In this document: piece by piece, positions 1 to 5,318 of the stretch
Layout: each line of letters starts with the position of its first letter
Numbering within the stretch: position 1 is the first letter of the stretch
Assembly: GCA_040509055.1 (NCBI GenBank)
Contig: JBEVLT010000073.1
Coordinates: forward strand, 1-5,318
From: JAJKIP01 sp040509055
GTDB lineage: Bacteria > Bacteroidota > Bacteroidia > Chitinophagales > Chitinophagaceae
Direction: 5' to 3'
DNA length: 5,318 bases
Program-made: the position numbers and the translations under genes
The notes under the pieces: model-generated
The model's database searches: none
What the model was told of the DNA's origin: nothing
What the model saw: only the letters and a program-made list of their open reading frames with translations

Positions 1-240
1 GTCGTTGGCATAGCGGGCCAGCACTTTTTTGTCTTTGCTGGCATCGATGACATGGTTGCGGGTCATATAGTAGATATAGCCATTGCGGCCTTCGTCATGC
101 TGCACCTCTTTCCAGGTGGTAACTTTGCCCGTATACTCGGCTATGCGGGTTCCTTTGGGAATAAATTCACGGGTAAATAATCCTTTGCCTGCACCCGGGA
201 GGGTGGATTCTTTTACGACTAATTGCTTTTTGGGTACCAT
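1..240 (-). CDS. SET domain-containing protein (probable protein-lysine N-methyltransferase), C-terminus cut by window edge
   Basis: Only the first 80 codons are visible; the frame is still open at base 1. The protein begins MVPKKQLVVKES and shows the N-terminal half of a SET fold: the glycine-rich GAGKGLFT segment (residues 16-23), G-T-R-I-A-E-Y-T-G (30-38), a tyrosine-rich YIYYM (55-59), VIDA (64-67) and ARYAND (75-80). The last motif sits where SET proteins carry the Asn-containing cofactor-binding segment, so S-adenosylmethionine-dependent lysine methylation is the family expectation. The substrate is unknown and the catalytic C-terminal Tyr lies outside the window. The ATG at 238-240 is the only good start: the same frame has a TGA 17 codons upstream and no other ATG between. 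No Shine-Dalgarno sequence is seen. It lies 62 bases downstream of the glycolipid-binding-family gene, so co-transcription or its own promoter are both possible. Family call fairly sure, function inferred. Confidence 0.85.
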   Translation of the reverse strand, partial: MVPKKQLVVKESTLPGAGKGLFTREFIPKGTRIAEYTGKVTTWKEVQHDEGRNGYIYYMTRNHVIDASKDKKVLARYAND

Positions 241-264
241 GCAGTGAGTGTATTGCCTGAGCGC

Positions 265-272
265 TAAAAATA
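265..272 (-). promoter_or_regulatory. Possible Bacteroidota -7 promoter element upstream of the SET gene
   Basis: On the minus strand this reads TATTTTTA, matching five of the six fixed bases of the Bacteroidota -7 consensus TAnnTTTG. It ends 24 bases before the ATG at 240. A T-rich stretch (CCTTTTTCC, minus strand) lies about 19-21 bases upstream, where a TTTG-like -33 element would be expected, but it is not a clean match. The region is AT-rich, so chance is a serious alternative. It lies in the loop of an imperfect inverted repeat (CCTGA at 256-260 with TCAGG at 289-293; CGCT at 262-265 with AGCG at 282-285). Confidence 0.22.
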
Positions 273-302
273 AAACAATGCAGCGGTTTCAGGAAAAAGG
301 TT

Positions 303-869
303 TTAACGGGGAGGAAAAATTCTTCCTGCCAGTTCCGGGTAATGGACTACCAGCAGGTCCTGATCGACTGTAAGACGGGCTTTAAAATCACGTGTCCCGC
401 TTTCATACAGAAAGGTATCAGCTGCCAGCCGGGTATAATGTTGCACTGATTTTTCAATCCGGAATTCCGGCAGTTTGATGAAGGCAGCTTCGATAGTCAC
501 AGGTTGCTGGCCTGCCCAGCTCATTCTGCGCATAGGAAGTGTATTGGTAAAGGGGGTCAGGGAAATGTCCACGTCCAGGCAGCCCTCCAGCTCGTCGATG
601 GCAGTATCGCGGTCAAACCATTTGCCCTGTGTATCGGTATACAGGTCAATGGTACGGTCCGGATAGTTCAGATCACTGACCAGCACGTGCTCGGTGTTCC
701 AATGGTGATCTGTTTCGATCATATAATGAATGGCAAAAGGCCTCGCATCGATGACCCCGGCCAGGTGGCTGGTGATCACATAGCCCTCCTCCTGCTGCTG
801 CCAGCACAGGCATTCCATGCTTTTCCAGTCAAGCCCTTCCCACACCACGATATGTTGTGAAGTATCCAT
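303..869 (-). CDS. Putative glycolipid-binding family protein (PF06475-like), 188 aa
   Basis: This is a complete 188-residue soluble protein with no signal peptide or membrane segment, so it is probably cytoplasmic. The pattern fits the 'putative glycolipid-binding' family: an early W-E-G-L (10-13), the E19-C-L-C region, a hydrophobic-aromatic stretch around HYMIETDHHW (48-57), DLYTDTQGKWF (75-85), the hallmark DVDISLTPFTNTLP (99-112), then a Q-H-Y-T segment (143-146) and a final VDQDLLVVHYP (168-178). The length suits the family. The family name rests on limited structural evidence, and the true ligand is not established. Its ATG (867-869) begins two bases after the stop of the SMP-30-like gene, which suggests translational coupling. 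There is no clear Shine-Dalgarno sequence. Its placement behind two exported enzymes is odd for an apparently cytosolic protein. Family assignment is confident; function is not. Confidence 0.88.
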   Translation of the reverse strand: MDTSQHIVVWEGLDWKSMECLCWQQQEEGYVITSHLAGVIDARPFAIHYMIETDHHWNTEHVLVSDLNYPDRTIDLYTDTQGKWFDRDTAIDELEGCLDVDISLTPFTNTLPMRRMSWAGQQPVTIEAAFIKLPEFRIEKSVQHYTRLAADTFLYESGTRDFKARLTVDQDLLVVHYPELAGRIFPPR

Positions 870-871
870 GA

Positions 872-1834
872 TTACCGGCTGGGTTGAAAACGGACCTGCT
901 GCAGGGAAAACTCTTTGGATGGTGCTGCCGTAGGATCGGAGAGCTCATTGAGCTTGGAGTTCATCACATAGATTGTATTCTTTCTCAGGGTTGCCGTGGA
1001 TGGCTGGTGAAACCGGTCTGCAGCAAGCGTACCGGCCGTTACTTCGGCCGACTGCCAGTTGTCTTTGGAAGAGAGGCGGAAGATCTTGTGCACACCCTTG
1101 TTCTGCACCAGCACCAGGTTGCCCTGGCCGTCCCAAAGCAGCCCGTCAGCGCCGGGGAAAAACGTTTGCTGTTTGATGCGGGTAATACGGCGCGGATCGC
1201 TGATATCGATCTTGTAAAGGTTGCCGTCGCTGTTGTGCGCCACGATCAGGTAGCCATCCGGGCTCCATACGATCCCGTTCAGCCCGATATCCACCGCCTT
1301 GAACCAATCGCTTTGTGCAAAGACGCCGGCCTTCCCGTTTGCATCGATCCGGTACACTACAGGAGAGTAGCTGTCCGTAATATAAAGATTACCCTGATTG
1401 TCCAGCGTCATATCGTTGGCAAAATGCAGCCCGTTGTACAATCCCGACAGGTCGATATCATTAAGTTTGGCTCCGGTACGGGTATCCAGGCTGATGATCC
1501 GGATGATCTTTTTGTAGGTAGATGAATCGGAGTACCTGCTGTAATTGGGGTCGCCGGTGCACACCCATAGCTTGTGGCGCGCCGAATCCACCTTCATTCC
1601 ATAGCTTGATTTTAAGGTGCTGTCGCGGTAAAAAACCGTGTATTGTCCCTGGCTGTTCACTTTACCGATCGTGCCTGTTTTTACAGACGATACAAAGAAA
1701 ATATCCGCTGCCGGATCGTAGGCCAGGCCTTCAGGATATTCTGCCGGTGCTTCAAAGCTGATACGGGGTGTCTGCGCAATGGTGTACACACTCAGCAGCA
1801 CTGTCGCCGACAGGATACAGATCATATATTTCAT
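872..1834 (-). CDS. Secreted SMP-30/gluconolactonase-like beta-propeller protein, 320 aa
   Basis: An N-terminal signal peptide is evident: K2, a hydrophobic core MICILSATVLLSVYTIA, and likely cleavage after Ala20 before QTPRIS, so the product is probably periplasmic or exported. The rest is a string of propeller-blade strands with turns of the D-x-x-G-N-L-Y type. Residues expected for the metal and substrate site of SMP-30-type lactonases appear in order: E36 (PEGLAYD), N140-D141 (ANDMTLD), N186 (NGIVWSPDG) and D230 (ADGLLWDGQG). Family members hydrolyse sugar lactones or related esters using a divalent cation; that activity is inferred here. The gene starts 10 bases after the PQQ dehydrogenase-like gene ends and stops 2 bases before the next start, giving a tight operon. 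The first ATG is chosen over M4 because it supplies the Lys of the signal peptide. A non-enzymatic NHL-like binding propeller is the alternative. Confidence 0.87.
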   Translation of the reverse strand: MKYMICILSATVLLSVYTIAQTPRISFEAPAEYPEGLAYDPAADIFFVSSVKTGTIGKVNSQGQYTVFYRDSTLKSSYGMKVDSARHKLWVCTGDPNYSRYSDSSTYKKIIRIISLDTRTGAKLNDIDLSGLYNGLHFANDMTLDNQGNLYITDSYSPVVYRIDANGKAGVFAQSDWFKAVDIGLNGIVWSPDGYLIVAHNSDGNLYKIDISDPRRITRIKQQTFFPGADGLLWDGQGNLVLVQNKGVHKIFRLSSKDNWQSAEVTAGTLAADRFHQPSTATLRKNTIYVMNSKLNELSDPTAAPSKEFSLQQVRFQPSR

Positions 1835-1844
1835 GGGATTCAGT

Positions 1845-3026
1845 TTATGGATTTGCAGAAGTCACTTTATAGATCACGCCATTGGTATCATCGGAAATAA
1901 ATACAGAACCATTCTCCGCAATAGCAAGCCCGGCCGGCCGGCCAAACCTTGATTTACCATCGGCGCTCAGGAAGCCGGAGAGAAAATCTTCGGCGCCCAC
2001 CGGATTACCATTGTTGAAACGGATGCGCTGTACCTTGAAGCCATCCGGTTTTTTCCGGTTCCAGGAGCCATGCCAGGTTACCAGGGCATCGCCGGTATGG
2101 AAGAATTGGAAGGCCAGCGGCGCGCTGTGTGCCGGGAAGGTCAGTACAGCTGCTTGCGTGGTTTTGGCATACGCTTCTTTTGTTGTGCCGATCGGGTCTT
2201 CACGCGTAGGGTCGGGAATTTGTTTGCCGTAAACGAGCGGCCAGCCGTAATGGCCATCTTCAATGATCCTGTTCAGCTCTTCAGGCGGGATCTCTTCACC
2301 ACGCCAGTCCGTACCATTGTCCATGCCCCAGAGCTCGCCGGTCACAGGATGCCAGTCGAAGCCAAGGGTATTGCGCAGCCCGCGGGCATATACGCGCCGG
2401 CCGCTGCCATCTGCATTCATTTGAATGAGAGTGGCATGCTCCGGGTTGGTCTCCTTACAGTCGTTGCAATCCGATCCTACAGAAACATATAATTTGCCAT
2501 CCGGGCCAAAGGCGATGGTCCGGTTATCGTGTTGCCCGCCATCCGGCAGGTCTTTCAGCAGGGTATCCAGCATGCCGACCGTGCCGTCGGCAGCCAGCCG
2601 CCCGCGCGCCAGTTTCTTTGTTGCACAGAGGTACAGCCACCCTTCATGGATGGTAATGCCATGTACACCGGGGAAATTCGAAACAATGGTTTTCAGCTGA
2701 TCGTAGCTGCCATCACCATCCGGATCCGCCAGCAGCAGCACATCGCCTACATCCCTGCGCGTTACATACAGGGTGTTGCCGGGACCGGCGGCCATCATAC
2801 GGGGTTTGCCCAGCCCGGTAGCCGCGATCGCGACCCGGTACCCTGCCGGCGTTTTCAGGCGTGTCACCATCGATTCTTTGAAGTCTTCATGGGCAGGATA
2901 AAAAGTGTTTACGGTAGCGGTGGTGAGCTCGTCGGGTGGCAATCCTTTTTGCGCATAGACTGCAGGCAGCAGCATAAAGAAGCATCCTGCACAGGCAAGG
3001 GATTGTAAGAAGGCATTGCGAAGCAT
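1845..3026 (-). CDS. Secreted PQQ-dependent sugar dehydrogenase / sorbosone dehydrogenase-family protein, 393 aa
   Basis: A signal peptide is visible (R3, hydrophobic core to about residue 22, VYA then QKG, probable cleavage after A25), so the product should act in the periplasm or outside the cell. The body is a six-bladed propeller of the soluble glucose/sorbosone dehydrogenase type. Key segments are GGQHDNRTIAFGPDGKLY (163-180), where H166 matches the catalytic His of soluble glucose dehydrogenase; RGLRNTLGFDWHP (215-227), with R218 at the PQQ-binding Arg position; and the E-L-N-R-I to Y-G-W-P stretch (250-263). Cys187 and Cys190 lie in G-S-D-C-N-D-C, a pattern I recall from sorbosone dehydrogenase relatives. 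The family oxidises aldoses or sorbosone using PQQ and Ca2+. There is no cytochrome domain, so the electron acceptor is unknown. It is the first gene of the tight three-gene block. The ATG at 3024-3026 has no Shine-Dalgarno sequence but an A-rich leader. Confidence 0.9.
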   Translation of the reverse strand: MLRNAFLQSLACAGCFFMLLPAVYAQKGLPPDELTTATVNTFYPAHEDFKESMVTRLKTPAGYRVAIAATGLGKPRMMAAGPGNTLYVTRRDVGDVLLLADPDGDGSYDQLKTIVSNFPGVHGITIHEGWLYLCATKKLARGRLAADGTVGMLDTLLKDLPDGGQHDNRTIAFGPDGKLYVSVGSDCNDCKETNPEHATLIQMNADGSGRRVYARGLRNTLGFDWHPVTGELWGMDNGTDWRGEEIPPEELNRIIEDGHYGWPLVYGKQIPDPTREDPIGTTKEAYAKTTQAAVLTFPAHSAPLAFQFFHTGDALVTWHGSWNRKKPDGFKVQRIRFNNGNPVGAEDFLSGFLSADGKSRFGRPAGLAIAENGSVFISDDTNGVIYKVTSANP

Positions 3027-3056
3027 AAGGGATCTTTTGGTTCACCTTATGTGCTA

Positions 3057-3064
3057 CAAAAATG
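3057..3064 (-). promoter_or_regulatory. Possible Bacteroidota -7 promoter element for the propeller operon
   Basis: On the minus strand this reads CATTTTTG, matching five of the six fixed bases of TAnnTTTG, the -7 box recognised by the main sigma factor of Bacteroidota. It ends 30 bases before the ATG at 3026, a plausible leader length. No convincing TTTG-like -33 box is present: the nearest candidate, GTTG at 3091-3094, would leave a 26-base spacer, longer than usual. It sits in the only large gap between ligD and the propeller genes, which is where a separate promoter would be expected. Confidence 0.35.
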
Positions 3065-3102
3065 ATACTAAGCCCGGTACAGGTATTTATCAACAGCGGA
3101 GT

Positions 3103-3156
3103 GCGGAAGTGTGGGGCTGTTCTTCCTCAGGCATCATGCAGCACAGGCTTCCCCGC
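3103..3156 (-). other. Imperfect inverted repeat in the ligD-dehydrogenase gap; possible terminator-like hairpin
   Basis: Plus-strand GCGGAAG (3103-3109) can pair with CTTCCCCGC (3148-3156) apart from a two-base bulge, and CTGT (3117-3120) can pair with ACAG (3143-3146) inside it. The T-rich tract TTTTGTTTG follows only in the plus-strand direction, where no gene ends. In the minus-strand direction, which would serve the end of ligD, no T-run follows. It may be a weak processing or attenuation hairpin, or chance. The rest of the 171-base gap (3027-3197) holds nothing else I can identify. Confidence 0.2.
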
Positions 3157-3197
3157 TTTTGTTTGTATAGGATGCCAGGCAATATATTCCGGTTGCG

Positions 3198-5318
3198 TTA
3201 ACCAAACACGCTGCTTATTTTTTTGATCACCTTTTCCAGGTCGATGCCTTTGCCCAGCACACCCTTGAAGAGATCGCCCTGCTCCCGGATACGGGCCGGC
3301 ATGTTGTGCAGCGTAAAATCTTTGATCGACAGTTTATTGGTTACCTCTTCCCAGTGCAGCGGGGCCGATACGGTGGCGCCGGGTTTAGGCCGTACGGAAT
3401 AGGGCGCAGCAATGGTTTGGATGGCCCTGTTCTGCAAAAAGTCAAGGTAGAGCTTTCCCTTTCTTTTAGCCGGGGTTCGCTCCAGGCTGGTAAAGCTGCC
3501 GATCTCCCGGTGCGCAATGGTAACGATCAGCTCCGCCAGCATCCTGGATTGGTCGTAATCATATGCTGCACCAAGGGGTATATAGATGTGAATACCGGTA
3601 GAGCCGGATGTCTTCGGCCAGGATGCCACATTCACGGCATCGAGTATGGACCGCACCACGTTGGCCGCTTCTACCACCTGTGTAAAAGGATTTGTGTCCG
3701 GGTCCAAATCGATCACGCACCAGTCGGGATGGTCGGGCGCCTGGATGCGGCTATGCCAGGGATTCATTTCAATACAGCCCAGGTTTGCCATATAGAGCAG
3801 CGATGCTTCGTCGGTACAAACGAGGAAGCGTTTATTCCCTTCTTTCGAGGTATTCTTGTAGTCGTGCGTGGTCAGCCAGGGCGGTATGGTGCCGGCCACG
3901 TTTTTCTGGTAAAAGCTTTCTGCATAAATACCATTGGGATGGCGGTTCAGCGATTGGGGCCGGTCTTTCAGGTAAGGCAGGATGTACGGCGCTATTTTAT
4001 AGTAATAGTTCAGCAGGTCCCTTTTGCTGATCTTTTCCTCCGGCCAGTACAGTTTGCTGAGATTGGTAAATTTCAGGCTATGCCCGCCAATGCTTCGTTC
4101 CTGCGATTCGTGGTGAGGATTCAGCAGGGTTTTACGATCGGCGCCTTTTTTACCGGCTTTAACAGGCTGTACTATCTTTTCTTCGATCATATTCCGGACT
4201 TTTTTCTTTGCCGGTACGGGCACCGGCACATCCATCATCACATCCTGGGCCTTCTTGTCGATCCGCAGTCCCTGGAAGGAGGGATGGCGCATCACGCCTT
4301 CGTCTGTCAGCTCCTGGTATTGCACTTCGCCTACCAGTTTCGGTTTCACCCATACCACGGCCGCCTTGGGTGGCCGCGGGCGGAAGCGACTGGGCTTATT
4401 AACGACAGGGATTTCTGCAAAAGGGCATTTGGGGGTTTCCAGGGGCTTTAATTTGTCCAGTATTTCTTTGCGCAGCGCATCGGTATAGCCGGTGCCGGCC
4501 TGCCCGATGAAATGCAGCTTTTTATTTTTATACACACCGAGCAGCAGCGCGCTGAACAGCTTGGTACTGTCTTCGTTGCGGGTATAGCCGCCGATCACGG
4601 CCTCGTGGCGCTGACCCGATTTTATTTTCAGCCAGTCTTTGGTGCGGGCGCCCGGGATGTATTCGCTGTCATTCCGTTTGGCGATCATGCCTTCGATGCC
4701 CAGCTTTTTGGCTGCTTCGAAAAATTCGGTGGCGCTGGTTTCAAAGCTTTCGCTGTAACGGACCAGGCCATCGGGCGGTACCACCCGTTTCAGGATATCC
4801 CGCCTGGTGGCGAGTGGCAGACCAGTGAGGTCATAGCCATACAGCCAGAGTATATCGAATACATAATAGAACAACTCGCCGTCCGCCTCACTCCGCCAGT
4901 TCTGCAGCTGCTGGAAGGAGGTGAAGCCTTTGTCATTGGCTGCCACGATCTCGCCATCTACCACGGCCTGCATATTCCAGTTTTGCAGGGCTTCATATAC
5001 GGGATAGAACTGATCGCGGAAAGAGATGTTGTTGCGCGAGAGCAGTTCTGTTTTTTTCCCATTGCGGTAGGCAATAGCCCGGTAGCCGTCCCATTTTACC
5101 TCGTAGCTCCAGCCTTCGGCATCAAAGGGTTTGTCCACCAGGGTGGTGAGCATGGGCTTGATGTTGGATGGAAAAGGTGCTTTACGCTTCTCTTCCACCT
5201 TTTTCAGGATGGCCTTGGCAAGGGTGGCATAACCGGCAGCTTCTGCTGTTTGTTCGGGCGCCGGAGCCACTTTGCCGGATTTCTTTTTTTTGTTTCCTGT
5301 TGCATCGCGGTTGCTGAT
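3198..5318 (-). CDS. ligD: ATP-dependent DNA ligase D (ligase and polymerase domains visible; N-terminus beyond window)
   Basis: LigD seals and fills double-strand breaks in bacterial non-homologous end joining, normally recruited by Ku. The frame stays open to base 5318, so the gene is 5'-truncated; the in-frame GTG at 5268-5270 lies in a linker and is not a likely start. Numbering from the first visible codon: Lys-rich linker (about 1-50); adenylation domain with nucleotidyl-accepting K75 in KWDGYR, D121-G-E123, FYYVFDILWL (150-159), EGMIAKR (209-215) and WLKIK (229-233); OB-fold (about 239-354); basic linker (about 355-414); then a primase-type polymerase domain with RPQSLNRHPNG (453-463), metal-binding D537-L-D539, SGSTGIH (571-577) and D626. 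Visible length is 706 residues. A phosphoesterase domain of roughly 150-190 residues probably precedes it, giving the Pseudomonas-like PE-Lig-Pol order; this is inference. All visible catalytic motifs are intact. Confidence 0.96.
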   Translation of the reverse strand: MSNRDATGNKKKKSGKVAPAPEQTAEAAGYATLAKAILKKVEEKRKAPFPSNIKPMLTTLVDKPFDAEGWSYEVKWDGYRAIAYRNGKKTELLSRNNISFRDQFYPVYEALQNWNMQAVVDGEIVAANDKGFTSFQQLQNWRSEADGELFYYVFDILWLYGYDLTGLPLATRRDILKRVVPPDGLVRYSESFETSATEFFEAAKKLGIEGMIAKRNDSEYIPGARTKDWLKIKSGQRHEAVIGGYTRNEDSTKLFSALLLGVYKNKKLHFIGQAGTGYTDALRKEILDKLKPLETPKCPFAEIPVVNKPSRFRPRPPKAAVVWVKPKLVGEVQYQELTDEGVMRHPSFQGLRIDKKAQDVMMDVPVPVPAKKKVRNMIEEKIVQPVKAGKKGADRKTLLNPHHESQERSIGGHSLKFTNLSKLYWPEEKISKRDLLNYYYKIAPYILPYLKDRPQSLNRHPNGIYAESFYQKNVAGTIPPWLTTHDYKNTSKEGNKRFLVCTDEASLLYMANLGCIEMNPWHSRIQAPDHPDWCVIDLDPDTNPFTQVVEAANVVRSILDAVNVASWPKTSGSTGIHIYIPLGAAYDYDQSRMLAELIVTIAHREIGSFTSLERTPAKRKGKLYLDFLQNRAIQTIAAPYSVRPKPGATVSAPLHWEEVTNKLSIKDFTLHNMPARIREQGDLFKGVLGKGIDLEKVIKKISSVFG
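5283..5291 (-). other. A8G homopolymer run in the ligD linker, in dnaX-like slippery register
   Basis: On the minus strand the linker codons read AAC AAA AAA AAG AAA, so eight A residues are followed by G and the heptamer A-AAA-AAG falls in the reading frame used at the E. coli dnaX frameshift site. A shift to -1 would meet TAA at 5182-5184 after 34 codons. That would end the product just before the ligase domain. No strong downstream stem was identified, and the bases may simply encode a lysine-rich linker. Confidence 0.2.

Noticed and set aside
504..860. 118-codon open frame on the plus strand
   Set aside because: It is antisense to the glycolipid-binding-family gene with its clear hallmark motif, and shows no recognisable protein features of its own.
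884..1525. 213-codon open frame on the plus strand
   Set aside because: It is antisense to the SMP-30-like gene, whose signal peptide and metal-site residues are convincing; the antisense product resembles no family I know.
1845..3026. Lipoprotein signal in the dehydrogenase-like protein (Cys11 or Cys15)
   Set aside because: Neither Cys has a proper lipobox before it and both lie too early in the hydrophobic core; ordinary cleavage after VYA is more likely.
2887..3093. 68-codon minus-strand frame across the intergenic region and the start of the dehydrogenase gene
   Set aside because: It overlaps the signal peptide coding region in another frame and has no recognisable features; coincidental.
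3306..4451. 381-codon open frame on the plus strand
   Set aside because: It lies wholly antisense to the motif-rich ligD frame, and its translation shows no domain pattern. Long antisense frames are common opposite genes with this codon use.
5268..5270. GTG as the start of LigD
   Set aside because: The frame is open upstream to the window edge through a lysine-rich linker, and there is no ribosome-binding or promoter signal; the true start lies beyond 5318.
1..5318. CRISPR array, tRNA, rRNA, transposase or long repeat
   Set aside because: Reading both strands showed no regularly spaced repeats, no RNA gene signatures and no transposase motifs; nearly all of the sequence is explained by five coding regions.

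Overview
The window looks like chromosome of a soil or plant-associated member of the Bacteroidota, probably the Chitinophagaceae. The grounds are moderate GC content judged by eye, a LigD whose visible order is ligase then polymerase, start codons with no clear Shine-Dalgarno sequence, an AT-rich element resembling the -7 box of this phylum, and the protein families present. No rRNA, tRNA, CRISPR array, insertion sequence or long repeat is visible. The assignment is from pattern memory, not a database search.

All five genes lie on the minus strand, so transcription runs from high to low coordinates. From 5318 down to 3198 is a large ATP-dependent DNA ligase D (ligD), cut at its 5' end by the window edge. 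It shows a Lys-rich linker, the ligase core, an OB-fold, a second basic linker and the primase-type polymerase domain. A 171-base intergenic region follows (3027-3197), holding an imperfect hairpin and a weak promoter-like element. Next comes a tight three-gene block: a secreted PQQ-dependent sugar dehydrogenase-like propeller (1845-3026), a secreted SMP-30/gluconolactonase-like propeller (872-1834, 10-base gap) and a putative glycolipid-binding-family protein (303-869, 2-base gap). After 62 bases, a small SET-domain protein begins at 240 and runs off the left edge.

The most coherent functional unit is the pair of exported propellers. The first would oxidise an aldose or similar sugar, giving a lactone, and the second keeps the metal-site residues expected of a lactonase that would open that lactone. 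This is inference from family and gene order, and the substrate is unknown. The glycolipid-binding-family protein looks translationally coupled to them but has no signal peptide, so its role is unclear. LigD belongs to bacterial non-homologous end joining; its partner Ku is not in the window. I see no clear sign of a wholly new defence or mobile system. The points most worth checking are the two-propeller cassette and an A8G run in dnaX-like register in the LigD linker.
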